Counted from the stretch's first letter, positions 8,540 to 17,347 are shown. The stretch is 34,657 bases of DNA from Hyphomicrobiales bacterium (GCA_019246665.1 JAFAQA010000546.1:1-34657), one strand, 5' to 3'. The notes: generated by a model not told the origin, from the sequence alone. Program-made: numbers and translations.

Positions 8540-9817
8540 TTACTTCAGCGTGTAAAGATATGCCGTGATGTCGCGGGCGTCTTGGGCGGGGATGTTCATC
8601 TGCGGCATGGCGTTGCCTGGCACGACCCGCTGCGGCTCGCGCAGCCAGAGCGACATGTTGTCGGGGGTGTTGCGCAACACGCCCGCGATGTAGATCCGGC
8701 TTGCCATTCGCGTGAGCGGCGGTCCGACATTGCCCTCGGCGTCCGCGATGCTGGGGATGTCGTGGCAGCCTCCGCAGCCATATGTTCGGATGAGCGCCGC
8801 TCCGCGAACGGGGTTGCCGTTGAAATTCGGGATGGATTCGGCACCCGAGGGATTGCAGCCCGTCAGCAGCGGAGCAATGCCGAGGAGCAACGCGACAGGG
8901 GCGGCTGATCGCGCTGCCGACAAAATGGTCCGGTTCTCAGCATCACGAAGCCAAGCGACGAAGAGCCAGGCCGCCGCGGCGAGGTAAGCGAGCCCGCCTG
9001 GAATCCACATCACTAGGCCGGCGATCTCCTGGTCTTGCATCAGCGTGAGCCCCCAGTCGGCAGCGCCCGCCGCGTGCTCGGGATAAAGGGGGCGCGGTGC
9101 GAACACCATCAAGGCCCCCGGAAGATCCGTCAGAACGGCCGCGGTGAGGACGAACAAGAGCCTGGCGCCATGGCCGAGCCGGTGCCGTCCGCTTGACCCG
9201 ATGGCGATCGCCCAGAAGGCGAGAGCGGTCAAAAAGAAGGTGAGATGCTCGGCAAGGCCGATGCTGCCGTAGCGCATGCCCAGGGCGTACGGGCCGGGCG
9301 CATGCCAGAGCACGAACCCGGCGCAGAAAGCGAGCCAGACGAAAATGGGATTCAGAAGCCGAGAGGCAGTGTTGTTGAGGCCGAGAGCTTTGGCGGCGGC
9401 GCTCGTGCGCGTGCGGATGCGGGGCGGGAGCGCGCGCAGGAGCATCGGCGCCGGTCGGCTCCAGATGATGAGCGGCGCCGCGCCGATGATCAGCATCATG
9501 TGCTGCAGCATGTGCATCGAAAAGAGCTCTCGACTGTAAGCCGCGAGAGGCGGTCCTATGGCCGCGAATGCCAATGCGCTGCCTGAGAAAAAAGCCGCCG
9601 CGCGCCCTATGTCGTGGGCCGTGAGCCCGCGTCGGCGCGCGAGCCGCGTGAGGCCCATGCCGTACCAGCAAAGCATGACGCCCAACGCGGCAAGCGCAAA
9701 TCCATTCCCGTCACTGGCCCAGCCGGAAAACCCGCACGCGGCGAGCGCTGCGGTGACAGCATCTCCGCTCGGCAACCAAGACGCCGCGACTTCATCTGTG
9801 CTTGCTATCCTCAGCAT
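8540..9817 (-). CDS. ctaG: CtaG-type oxidase assembly protein fused to a cytochrome c domain
   Basis: A 425-aa fusion. Residues about 1-300 are a polytopic CtaG (caa3_CtaG) domain, which helps assemble caa3-type oxidase, with the conserved MHMLQHMMLI segment. Residues about 305-325 are a further hydrophobic segment ending LLTGC, which looks like a lipoprotein signal with its lipobox. Residues about 335-425 are a class I cytochrome c domain with CGGCH at 348-352 and a later Met-rich segment (NAMPQMNI) for the axial ligand. The ATG at 9817 overlaps the end of the upstream small membrane gene. It is the last gene of the oxidase operon. Known: CtaG acts in CuB delivery or assembly. Inferred: the heme domain takes part in electron transfer to this oxidase. 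Confidence 0.85.
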   Translation of the reverse strand: MLRIASTDEVAASWLPSGDAVTAALAACGFSGWASDGNGFALAALGVMLCWYGMGLTRLARRRGLTAHDIGRAAAFFSGSALAFAAIGPPLAAYSRELFSMHMLQHMMLIIGAAPLIIWSRPAPMLLRALPPRIRTRTSAAAKALGLNNTASRLLNPIFVWLAFCAGFVLWHAPGPYALGMRYGSIGLAEHLTFFLTALAFWAIAIGSSGRHRLGHGARLLFVLTAAVLTDLPGALMVFAPRPLYPEHAAGAADWGLTLMQDQEIAGLVMWIPGGLAYLAAAAWLFVAWLRDAENRTILSAARSAAPVALLLGIAPLLTGCNPSGAESIPNFNGNPVRGAALIRTYGCGGCHDIPSIADAEGNVGPPLTRMASRIYIAGVLRNTPDNMSLWLREPQRVVPGNAMPQMNIPAQDARDITAYLYTLK

Positions 9818-10254
9818 AGTGGAAGCACCCACAAGCCCACGAAATCGAAAAAAGTCGCGGCCGAGAAACCGACCCCGATCAGCACGCCCCAAAGCGCGAG
9901 AAATCGCGTGCGTCCCTCGCCGATCTCAGCGAGCGGAGGGCCGGTTTCGGCCATCTCTTGCGCGGTGAGGCGGTATGTGCGCCAGGCAATGAGCGCGCTC
10001 ACAAGACCGATGATGATGCCGGCAAGGTCGATGATGAGGAGGAGAGACCAGAGCCAGCCGAGCCCGGATGCGGGGCTTCTCAAGGGAACACCGTCCGGAT
10101 AGCAGGCGTGGCTCGAAAGTGCGAAGTTGACGACGAGATGCGCCGACCACGCAAAACTCGGCGCAAGGATCGGAAAGATGAGCGCCAGGAGCCGAACGCG
10201 CTTGCGATGCGGTGCCGGATGGAAGTCCGCTGTTGCAATCGCGTCAGGGGCCAT
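9811..10254 (-). CDS. Small membrane protein of the caa3-type oxidase operon
   Basis: 147-aa membrane protein with about three predicted membrane segments (near residues 25-50, 66-92 and 118-145). I do not recognise a named family. It sits where the fourth, small oxidase subunit (CtaF/subunit IV) lies in caa3 operons, overlapping the end of ctaE by 11 nt and the start of ctaG by 7 nt, so a structural or assembly role is likely. The start at 10254 is chosen because the longer frame upstream only mirrors ctaE. Two cysteines, in HACYPD and at the C terminus, are visible but form no known metal motif. Confidence 0.7.
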   Translation of the reverse strand: MAPDAIATADFHPAPHRKRVRLLALIFPILAPSFAWSAHLVVNFALSSHACYPDGVPLRSPASGLGWLWSLLLIIDLAGIIIGLVSALIAWRTYRLTAQEMAETGPPLAEIGEGRTRFLALWGVLIGVGFSAATFFDFVGLWVLPLC

Positions 10255-10861
10255 GGCGAAGCCCGAGATAAGGGGTGATGTAAAAGCTGAAGAAGACGGC
10301 GAGCCAGATGGCGTCGACGAAATGCCAATATATGGCGCCGATCGAGATCGGTGCGCTGTGCCGCGGACCGAAGTAGCCGAGCGCCGACCAGACGGTGAGC
10401 GCCAGAAGAATGAGCAGACCCAAAACGACATGGGCCATGTGGAAACCCGTCACGGTGAAGAAGAGCGAGCCGTACGCGTTCGAACTGAGCCCGAAAGGCC
10501 GGCTTTGCCATTCGAGGAGCTGGACACCGACGAAGATCACCCCCAGTACGAAGCCCGAGCCCAGCCCAACCACTTGCCGGAGCCAGGAATCACGCCGCGC
10601 ACCGCGCTCGGCCTGCCAGACGGCGACGCTGCTCACGAGAAGAATCACGGTGTTCGGCGCGGCAAGCCACAGGCTCGGCAGCTCCGGCGGAAAGGCAATC
10701 TGCCGGGGTTGAACGGCGAAGTAGAAGTAGCTGAACAGAAGGTAGCCGAAGAGCGCGCCTTCCGTCAGAACCGCGCAGATCATGCCCCACCAGCCGATCG
10801 CATGCGAACCGACGCTCCCGACAGGAAGGCTCCTTCGTGAAACCGCAACCACCGTGCTCAT
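10244..10861 (-). CDS. ctaE: Cytochrome c oxidase subunit III
   Basis: 205-aa integral membrane subunit of the heme-copper oxidase, with five predicted membrane segments as in short caa3-type subunit III proteins. Family features include GMICAVLTEGALFGYLLFSY, the FTVTGFHMAHVVLGL helix with its conserved Gly-x-His, and the closing IYWHFVDAIWLAVFFSFYI. The ATG at 10861 overlaps the stop of ctaD by 4 nt (ATGA), giving coupled translation. A 751-residue open frame runs through here, but only its last 205 codons are this gene. Confidence 0.93.
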   Translation of the reverse strand: MSTVVAVSRRSLPVGSVGSHAIGWWGMICAVLTEGALFGYLLFSYFYFAVQPRQIAFPPELPSLWLAAPNTVILLVSSVAVWQAERGARRDSWLRQVVGLGSGFVLGVIFVGVQLLEWQSRPFGLSSNAYGSLFFTVTGFHMAHVVLGLLILLALTVWSALGYFGPRHSAPISIGAIYWHFVDAIWLAVFFSFYITPYLGLRHGP

Positions 10862-12795
10862 GGGCGCCTCTCCCGGAGCTCGACACGCGGCCAAAGCCAG
10901 GCGAGCTGCAGCGCGAGGCCGACCGCTAAGCAGGCGATGACCAACCACCACGCCTTCACGATCAGGCCGGCGAACAGGAGCGTCAGGACGAGCGCCAGCA
11001 AGAGCGGCACGATCGAGTCCTCCGGCATCCGCAAGATCACATTCGGCTGGGCATCGAGAGAGCTCGTCCCGAGCACCTCCTTGCCATGATCGAGCGGCGT
11101 TCCCTCGCTGAGCTGCGAGCGGTAAGGCCCCTCGTTCAGGCGCTCCTCCCACAGCGGCGTGCGGCTCGCCAAGGTCGGGATCACCACGAAGTTGTAGGGT
11201 GGCGGCGGCGACGGAGTGCTCCATTCGAGCGTGGCGGCGTCCCAGGGATTGGGACCAGCGATCACACCGCGCTTCAGGCCGTAAAAGACGTTCACGACGA
11301 AAAGCAGCATTCCAGCGGCCATTATGTAGGAGCCGATGGTGATGATGAGGTTCAGCGTGTCCCAGCCCATCCCGTCCGGATAGGTGTAGATCCTGCGCGG
11401 CATGCCGAGGAGGCCGGTGATGTGCATGGGAAAGAAGCCGACATTGAAGCCGATGAACATCAGCCAGAAGTTCCAGCGGCCAAGGCGCTCGTCGAGCATC
11501 CGCCCAAACATTTTGGGGAACCAGAAATAGCTCGCACCCATCACGGCGAAGAGATTCCAGCCGATGAGCACGTAGTGGAGATGGGCGACCACGAAGTAAG
11601 TGTCGGTGAGCTGCCAATCGGCAGGCACGGAACCGGTCATGAATCCGGAGACGCCGCCGATGACGAACACGATGATGAAGCCGACGAAGAACAGGAAGGC
11701 CGTGTTGAAGATTGGCCGGCCGGTCCAGATCGTGGCAAGCCAGGCGAAGTTGGAGACGGCGCTTGGGATCACGATGAAGAGCGAGACCGCGCTGAAGAAG
11801 GCGAGCGCAATATTTGGCAATCCCGTCGCGAACATGTGGTGCAACCACACACCAAAGCCGAGCACCATGGTCAGTACGGTCGCAAGCGCGACTGCCGTAT
11901 AGCCGACGAGGGGACGCCGGCAGAGCACAGGCAGAGCCTCGGAGACCATGCTCAGCGCCGGCAGCACGATGACATAGACCCAGGGGTGGCCCCACATCCA
12001 GAAGAGGTGCTGCCACAGGAGCGGCTGTCCGCTCGGAGGGCTGTAGAAATGCGTTCCGAATTGTCTGTCCAACCACAATAGGAAAAAGGCGAGCGTCACG
12101 CTTGGCATGGCGAAGAGATTGCCGACCGAGATCGTCAGGGTGCCCCAGCTCAGGATGGGCATGCGGTTGATCGACATGCCGGGCGCGCGCTGATGCAGGA
12201 TGGTGACGACGAAGTTCAGCGAGCCGAGCGTCGTCGAGACGCCAAGCAGAATATTCGCGAGCGCGTAGAAATCGATGTTGAGTCCAGGATTGTAAGGGCG
12301 GGATGCGTAGGGCACGTAGTTGAACCAGCCCGCATTCGGGGCTGAGCCGAGCGCCAAGCCGACGTACAAGTAAAGCCCGGAGAACAAGTACACCCAATAG
12401 GTGAAGGCGTTGAGGCGCGGCATCGCCATATCGCGGGTGCCGAGCACCAGAGGCTGAAGATAGACGCTGAACCCGGTGAGCACCGGAAAGGCGTACCAAA
12501 GAATCATGGTCGCCCCATGCATCGAGAAGAGCTGATCATATTGCGAAGGCGTCAGCAGATGCTGGTTCGGCCAAGCGAGCTGAATGCGAAAGATGAGTGC
12601 TTCCACGCCGCCGACGAGAAGAAAAACGAAGGCCGTGACGATGTAGCGAAGCCCGATCTCCTTGTGATCGACGGATGCGAGCCAACCGATCAGCCCAGGC
12701 TTCGTAGCCCACAGGCGCTCGAGCTTTGAGGCCAGCGGTGAGGCATAGTCTCGCGGCGCGAGTTCCGGGACGCGATCAAGCTCTGTCGTCGTCAT
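10858..12795 (-). CDS. ctaD: caa3-type cytochrome c oxidase subunit I, atypical proton-channel residues
   Basis: Catalytic subunit of a heme-copper oxidase, 645 aa, with about 14 predicted membrane helices; the last two (after about residue 590) are an extension seen in caa3-type subunits. Metal ligands are intact: His93 and His407 (low-spin heme), His405 (high-spin heme), His270, His319 and His320 (CuB), and the cross-link Tyr274. Two canonical proton-channel residues are absent. The Glu in the GHPEVY motif is Trp272 (GHPWVY), and the K-channel Lys is Ser348 (PSAVSNFAW in place of PTGIKVFSW). The D-channel entry Asp122 and Asn129 remain (RDMAMPRLN). It lies 12 nt after ctaC and overlaps ctaE. 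It should reduce oxygen; how it moves protons is an open question. Confidence 0.95.
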   Translation of the reverse strand: MTTTELDRVPELAPRDYASPLASKLERLWATKPGLIGWLASVDHKEIGLRYIVTAFVFLLVGGVEALIFRIQLAWPNQHLLTPSQYDQLFSMHGATMILWYAFPVLTGFSVYLQPLVLGTRDMAMPRLNAFTYWVYLFSGLYLYVGLALGSAPNAGWFNYVPYASRPYNPGLNIDFYALANILLGVSTTLGSLNFVVTILHQRAPGMSINRMPILSWGTLTISVGNLFAMPSVTLAFFLLWLDRQFGTHFYSPPSGQPLLWQHLFWMWGHPWVYVIVLPALSMVSEALPVLCRRPLVGYTAVALATVLTMVLGFGVWLHHMFATGLPNIALAFFSAVSLFIVIPSAVSNFAWLATIWTGRPIFNTAFLFFVGFIIVFVIGGVSGFMTGSVPADWQLTDTYFVVAHLHYVLIGWNLFAVMGASYFWFPKMFGRMLDERLGRWNFWLMFIGFNVGFFPMHITGLLGMPRRIYTYPDGMGWDTLNLIITIGSYIMAAGMLLFVVNVFYGLKRGVIAGPNPWDAATLEWSTPSPPPPYNFVVIPTLASRTPLWEERLNEGPYRSQLSEGTPLDHGKEVLGTSSLDAQPNVILRMPEDSIVPLLLALVLTLLFAGLIVKAWWLVIACLAVGLALQLAWLWPRVELRERRP

Positions 12796-12807
12796 CTGCG
12801 CTCGTTC

Positions 12808-13866
12808 CTAGTTGAGCGTGTCGAGATAGGTCGAGACCGCGTTGAGCTCGGGACCGGAAAGCTCGAGCCGTGGCATGTAGTTCCCGGGCTTGAGATGCTG
12901 CGGATCGGCGATCCAGGCGGAGCGGTGGCCTCGCGTGTTGGGAAGCAAGGCCGCGCCGATCGCGCGGCGGCTTATCAGATGCGTGAGGTCGGGTCCGAGA
13001 TGCCCCCCGGCGCGGGTGCCTCGCACGGTGTGGCAAATGCCGCATTTGGCGATGAAGGTGTTTTGTGCTTCGGCCAATTCGGAGGAGGCGTTTGGCTGAG
13101 CTTCGAGCTGGGAGTTCCACCACTTTTCGAATTCCTCGGGCGTGGAAGCGATCACTTCGAAGCCCATATGGGCGTGCTGCTCGCCGCAATATTCCCCGCA
13201 CTGGCCGCGATAGACGCCGGGCTTGTCAGCCTCGATCCAGGTACGGTTGGCCTGGCCAGGAATGACGTCGGTCTTGCCGCTGAGCGCCGGCACCCAAAAG
13301 GAGTGGATGACATCGGCGCCGCGCAAGTCGACCTCGACCGTGCGCTTGAGCGGGATGTGAATCTCGTTCGATGTGATGAACTCGCGAGAAACATCCGGGC
13401 TGAGGTAACGCACCTCCCACCACCATTGGTGCCCTGTGACCTCGATCCTCAGCGCGTCATCCGTTCGAGGGGGGTTCGCGACATGCGCCAAAGTGACGAC
13501 TGTCCAGACCGTCATGACGAAGAGCACCAACGTACTGATGCCGACGCCGACATAGATCCAGGAAGCGCCGCCCGGCGGGCGCGCGACCGGCATTTGCGTG
13601 CCCGGTGCCGGCGCGCTGAAGCCATGTCCGCGTCTCAGCCCGGCGAGAAGCAGCGCGACGATGATGACCACCACGACAACCGAGATGATCATTAAGGCCC
13701 AGGTAAGTGTCGCGATCGGCCGCGAGCGAACGCCATGTCCGGTGAGATAGTTCAACGGCGCGGCCGCGTGCGCGGCGCTGTCGTTCAGTGTGGCGATGAG
13801 AAACGCTCCGACCTTCGCCGCCGTCATTCGCGGACCCGCGAGATCGCCAAGAAAGAAGCGTTTCAT
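12808..13866 (-). CDS. ctaC: Cytochrome c oxidase subunit II with fused cytochrome c (caa3-type)
   Basis: 352-aa electron-entry subunit. Two membrane segments (about 50-77 and 102-130) are followed by the periplasmic CuA domain with intact ligands: His188, then CGEYCGEQHAHM giving Cys223, Glu225, Cys227, His231 and Met234. The aromatic patch GHQWWWEV is present. A C-terminal cytochrome c domain has CGICH at 275-279 and the likely axial Met331, making this a caa3-type subunit that carries its own heme c. The ATG at 13866 has GGAG 6 nt upstream; the longer open frame is only the shadow of the cytochrome c gene. It lies 26 nt downstream of that gene and 12 nt upstream of ctaD. Confidence 0.94.
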   Translation of the reverse strand: MKRFFLGDLAGPRMTAAKVGAFLIATLNDSAAHAAAPLNYLTGHGVRSRPIATLTWALMIISVVVVVIIVALLLAGLRRGHGFSAPAPGTQMPVARPPGGASWIYVGVGISTLVLFVMTVWTVVTLAHVANPPRTDDALRIEVTGHQWWWEVRYLSPDVSREFITSNEIHIPLKRTVEVDLRGADVIHSFWVPALSGKTDVIPGQANRTWIEADKPGVYRGQCGEYCGEQHAHMGFEVIASTPEEFEKWWNSQLEAQPNASSELAEAQNTFIAKCGICHTVRGTRAGGHLGPDLTHLISRRAIGAALLPNTRGHRSAWIADPQHLKPGNYMPRLELSGPELNAVSTYLDTLN

Positions 13867-13892
13867 GATCGGCTCCGCCTCTCTTCTGAGCC

Positions 13893-14558
13893 CTAAGGTT
13901 TCTGGCCCGAGGTGAACTTTTCCGTGTGAGCCCAAGGCTCGTCCGTCGTGATCTGCTCGGTCGGCACTTGCTCGAGATTCGGCGATAGGGGAGAGCGCGA
14001 GAAGGTCGTGCCCCATTCGGAGCTCGGCGCGTTGCTCAGCTTTCCCACATAGGTGACCAGGTCCCAGATCACGGATGTGGGAAGCACGCCGCCCCAGCTC
14101 GGCATTCCGTTTGGGCGACCTTGATAGATGGTGAGAAAGATGTTGGCCGGTTCCGAGCCGTAAACGAAGAGGCCTTTGCTGAGCGAGGGCCCCATTCCGC
14201 CCCCGCCATTGTCGGCGTGGCAACCGATGCAATTCAGGCTCTCGAAATATTTCATGCCGCGCTCGGCGGATTGCGGGTCCCCTCCATTTGGATTCTGCAA
14301 ATTGGGTGCTGTCGGAACGCCTCCCGGATACAGGTGCGACACCGGAACTTCCAACATCCCTCGCGGAGCCTGTCCAACCTCTTGGGATTGCGGGAGAGGA
14401 GGTGGAGTGCCGAAGGGCTCCGGCTGTTGCGCCTGAGCGGGGCCGACGAGCCCGCTGCAGAAGGGGAGGATGAGCGCAGCTGAGATTGCCAAAAGCGCTA
14501 AGCCGAGCCTGGAGCGACCGCCAAACAGGATTCCTGCCAGTTGATTCTTGGCGATCAT
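13893..14558 (-). CDS. Secreted monoheme cytochrome c (XoxG-like position)
   Basis: 221-aa exported class I cytochrome c. A long N-terminal signal segment (about 17-45, ending near AQAQ) precedes a Pro/Gln-rich spacer and the heme domain, with CIGCH at 110-114 and the probable axial Met in NGMPSWGG. The ATG at 14558 has AGGAG about 7 nt upstream. It lies 10 nt after the XoxJ-like gene and 26 nt before ctaC. Position between a PQQ dehydrogenase module and an oxidase module makes it the natural electron carrier between them, like XoxG/MxaG for methanol dehydrogenases. That role is inferred from context. Confidence 0.85.
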   Translation of the reverse strand: MIAKNQLAGILFGGRSRLGLALLAISAALILPFCSGLVGPAQAQQPEPFGTPPPLPQSQEVGQAPRGMLEVPVSHLYPGGVPTAPNLQNPNGGDPQSAERGMKYFESLNCIGCHADNGGGGMGPSLSKGLFVYGSEPANIFLTIYQGRPNGMPSWGGVLPTSVIWDLVTYVGKLSNAPSSEWGTTFSRSPLSPNLEQVPTEQITTDEPWAHTEKFTSGQKP

Positions 14559-14568
14559 CGCGCCTCTC

Positions 14569-15405
14569 CTATTTCTCGAACGTCGCCTCATCCGGAAGGG
14601 GCAACAGGGGCACGCCATAATCGGTCAGCAAAGTCTCGATCCGCGGGCGATTTTCGGCAATCACGGCATTGAGCTTGTCGCGCAGGGTGTGATCGCCATG
14701 GCGCACGCCCATCGACACGTCGAACTCGGCCCGCAGCGGCGCGAAGCGCTCCATGCCCTCAATGGGCCTCAGGCTGAGAGCGACCGAAGATTGCTTTGCC
14801 GCGAATCCGGCGAGCGGCCCCCAGGCGGCCGCGATATCGATCTTTCCTGCCTCGACCGCGTCGATGAGCCGAGCGGGCGGATTCGCGTCTCGGTAATCAC
14901 CATAGATCATGAAACCCTCGACATTGCCGGTCAGCCCCTCTTCTCCGAGCGCGTGAGCCGGAGGGGTGTTCGTTCCATCGCTGCCCATGAGGTGCACGCC
15001 GATCCTGAGGTGTCGTAGCCGCGGATCGGCGATCGAGGAGATCCCGAGCTTGCGATCGGCACGCGACACGAAGACGTAGGTCGATCGGTAGTAGGGGATG
15101 GTGGTCTCGACCGGCTCGTAGTCTGCAGGCACCCCCATGATCACATCGCAGTCGCCGGAATTCAGCGTATGGCTCGCGAAACCGCGCCGCTGAGCCCACC
15201 AGACGTAGCTCAGCTTGCCTCCTAACTTTTGCGCCGCGAGTTCGGCGAGCTTGTTCTCGAAGCCTTCACCGGTCGAATTCGAAAAGGGCAGGTTATTCGG
15301 GTCGGCGCAAACGCGAAGCAGCGCCGGATCGGCTTGCGCGCGAGCGCAGCCGCAAAAGGCGAGCAAGAGGGCGGCCGCGCCAATGCCTTCACTGAGGCTG
15401 CGCAT
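14569..15405 (-). CDS. XoxJ/MxaJ-like quinoprotein-associated periplasmic binding protein
   Basis: 278-aa exported protein with the type II solute-binding fold found beside PQQ methanol and ethanol dehydrogenases. After a signal peptide (ending near CARAQA) comes the hallmark LRVCADPNNLPFSNSTGEGFENKLA, then GDCDVIMGVPADYEPVETT and YYRSTYVFVSRADR. The start ATG at 15405 lies inside the end of the dehydrogenase gene (17-nt overlap). The much longer open frame upstream is a shadow of that gene. Known for the family: XoxJ/MxaJ binds and probably helps activate the dehydrogenase rather than importing a solute. The linkage here fits that role. Confidence 0.85.
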   Translation of the reverse strand: MRSLSEGIGAAALLLAFCGCARAQADPALLRVCADPNNLPFSNSTGEGFENKLAELAAQKLGGKLSYVWWAQRRGFASHTLNSGDCDVIMGVPADYEPVETTIPYYRSTYVFVSRADRKLGISSIADPRLRHLRIGVHLMGSDGTNTPPAHALGEEGLTGNVEGFMIYGDYRDANPPARLIDAVEAGKIDIAAAWGPLAGFAAKQSSVALSLRPIEGMERFAPLRAEFDVSMGVRHGDHTLRDKLNAVIAENRPRIETLLTDYGVPLLPLPDEATFEK

Positions 15406-17347
15406 TCGTGTCACCCGGAGCAGGAGATTGCTGCGGCTGCGGAGCCGATCCCGCGGGTTGTCCGGCGGGCGTTCCTTGAGCCCCTTGCGCTCCGAGTTCG
15501 GATGCGTCGGCGAGCTTGAAGACGAGGAGTTCGCTTCCCCCGGCCGTGTAGAAGGGCAGGTCCTGCGTTGCGCCCGCGAAACCAAGCGCGGCGTTGCGCA
15601 CGCGCGGGTCGATATCGGCGCTGGCGATCGCGCCTGGCCAACCACCCACCCCTGAAAGAATCGCCACATATTGCTGGCCGTCCGAACCCTTGTAGGTGAC
15701 GGGTTGCCCGATGAAGCCCGAGCCGGCACGGAATTGCCACAAGAGCTTTCCGTTCCGCGCATCGACCGCCTTGAACAGGCGGTCCATCGTTCCATAGAAG
15801 GCGACGTCGCCTGCCGTTACCAATGCGCCGCTCCAAACGGGGAGGCTCTCATGGATTTCCCAGACGCGTTTGCGAGCGACGGGATCCCACGCCATGAACT
15901 CGCCCCGATATCCGCCATGTCCGGCGTACATGTCGACAGAGGCGCCGACGAAAGGTGTGCCGGCGATGTAGCCCACCTCCGAGGTTTTCATGCTCATGCA
16001 CAGATGCTGATGCGGAACGTAGAGGAGGTGCGTGCGAGGTGACCAAGCTGTCGGCTGCCAATCCTTGGCGCCTGGCGCGGCTGGGCAGATATCCTCGATC
16101 GTCTTGCCAAGAAGCGGTGTCTTCTCCTCGTTCGGGATGAGGCGACCGGTTTCGAGGTCAACGCCTTTGGATGCCGTGATTGGCGGGTCATACGCATCAG
16201 CCGACAGGACTTCCCCGGTTTGGCGATCGATCACATACATGTAGCCGTTGCGGCCGGGATGAATGAGCACCTTGCGCGGCTTGCCGCCGATCGAAAGATC
16301 GACGAGCACGTTCTCGTTGATCTCGTCATGGTCGAACTCATCATGCGGGTTGAGCTGATAGGCCCATTTGGCGTGCCCAGTGTCGGCGTCGCGTGCGAAG
16401 ATGGTGGCCGTCCACAAATTGTCGCCATTGCGTTGATTGGAGTTCCATGGGCTTGGGTTGGCGGTCCCGTAGTAGAGGAGGTTGAGCTCGGGATCATAGG
16501 AAACCCACCCCCATGCCGTGGCGCCGCCGATCCGCCAGCGATCCGCCGGCCAAGTCTTCACGCCGAGATCCTTCCCCTTGAGATTTTTGTAAAAGGGGTC
16601 GAAATCATCCCCGATGAGGACGTCAGCGTCAGGTCCAGTGCCATAGGCGCGCCAGACGATGCGACCAGTTTCCTCATCGAGAGCCGTCAGCCAGCCGCGG
16701 ACGCCGAGTTCACCGCCGCTATTGCCGACAATAATCTTCCCGCGCGCCACGATGGGCGCCATAGTGATCGTCTCTCCTTGATTGATCTCCCCGAGCTTTG
16801 CGTGCCAAAGCTCCTTGCCCGTCTTGGCGTCGATTGCCACGGTGTGGGCGTCGAGAGTGTTCAGAAAGACCTTGCCGTTGTCATAGGCGAGACCGCGATT
16901 GACGACATCGCAACACGCGACGCCCGCGGCTGCGGGCTCTGGCTTCGGAGCATAACTCCATTTGAGCTCGCCTGACGTCGCGTCGAGCGCGAAGACCCGA
17001 TTGGGATATGGGCCGGCATAGGGACCCACGATATACATCGTGTCGCCGATGATGATCGGAGCTGCTTCTTGACCGCGATCGACGCCGACCGAGAAGGTCC
17101 ATGCCGGCTCGAGTCGATGAGCATTGGTTGTGTTGATTTGGTCGAGAGGGCTGAAGCGCGTATTGGCGTAATCGCGGGCCGGCATGACCCATTGATTGGG
17201 GTCCTGCATGAGTGTGGAAAGATCGCCCGGGGGCCCGCTCGTCTGCGCGAAGACAGGGGTTGAACTGAGGATGAAAAGCGCGCAAACGACGCGCGCCGCA
17301 AGGGTCGAGAATGGGTGCCCCGCTCGCGAAAGCGCGCAACTTGCCAA
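15389..17347 (-). CDS. PQQ-dependent alcohol dehydrogenase, lanthanide type (XoxF-like)
   Basis: 652-aa periplasmic quinoprotein that oxidises an alcohol and passes electrons to cytochrome c. A signal peptide ends near TPVFAQ. PQQ-dehydrogenase features are all visible: vicinal Cys145-Cys146, metal ligands Glu213 (NSGGELGVRG) and Asn297 (YYGTANPSPW), catalytic Asp339, and the extra Asp341 in PHDEFDHDE, the Asp-x-Asp mark of lanthanide-using enzymes. The C terminus carries a Pro/Gln/Gly-rich tail of about 35 residues. The start is TTG, with an exceptionally strong GAGGAGGGG site 5 nt upstream and no better start near the signal peptide. Methanol, ethanol or another alcohol is possible; substrate is not fixed by these motifs. 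No PQQ synthesis genes are in the window. Confidence 0.9.
   Translation of the reverse strand: MASCALSRAGHPFSTLAARVVCALFILSSTPVFAQTSGPPGDLSTLMQDPNQWVMPARDYANTRFSPLDQINTTNAHRLEPAWTFSVGVDRGQEAAPIIIGDTMYIVGPYAGPYPNRVFALDATSGELKWSYAPKPEPAAAGVACCDVVNRGLAYDNGKVFLNTLDAHTVAIDAKTGKELWHAKLGEINQGETITMAPIVARGKIIVGNSGGELGVRGWLTALDEETGRIVWRAYGTGPDADVLIGDDFDPFYKNLKGKDLGVKTWPADRWRIGGATAWGWVSYDPELNLLYYGTANPSPWNSNQRNGDNLWTATIFARDADTGHAKWAYQLNPHDEFDHDEINENVLVDLSIGGKPRKVLIHPGRNGYMYVIDRQTGEVLSADAYDPPITASKGVDLETGRLIPNEEKTPLLGKTIEDICPAAPGAKDWQPTAWSPRTHLLYVPHQHLCMSMKTSEVGYIAGTPFVGASVDMYAGHGGYRGEFMAWDPVARKRVWEIHESLPVWSGALVTAGDVAFYGTMDRLFKAVDARNGKLLWQFRAGSGFIGQPVTYKGSDGQQYVAILSGVGGWPGAIASADIDPRVRNAALGFAGATQDLPFYTAGGSELLVFKLADASELGAQGAQGTPAGQPAGSAPQPQQSPAPGDTNAQPQ

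Noticed and set aside
10244-12499. A 751-codon open frame on the minus strand
   Set aside because: Only its last 205 codons (from 10861) are ctaE. The rest is Arg/His-rich text opposite in frame to ctaD and has no protein character.
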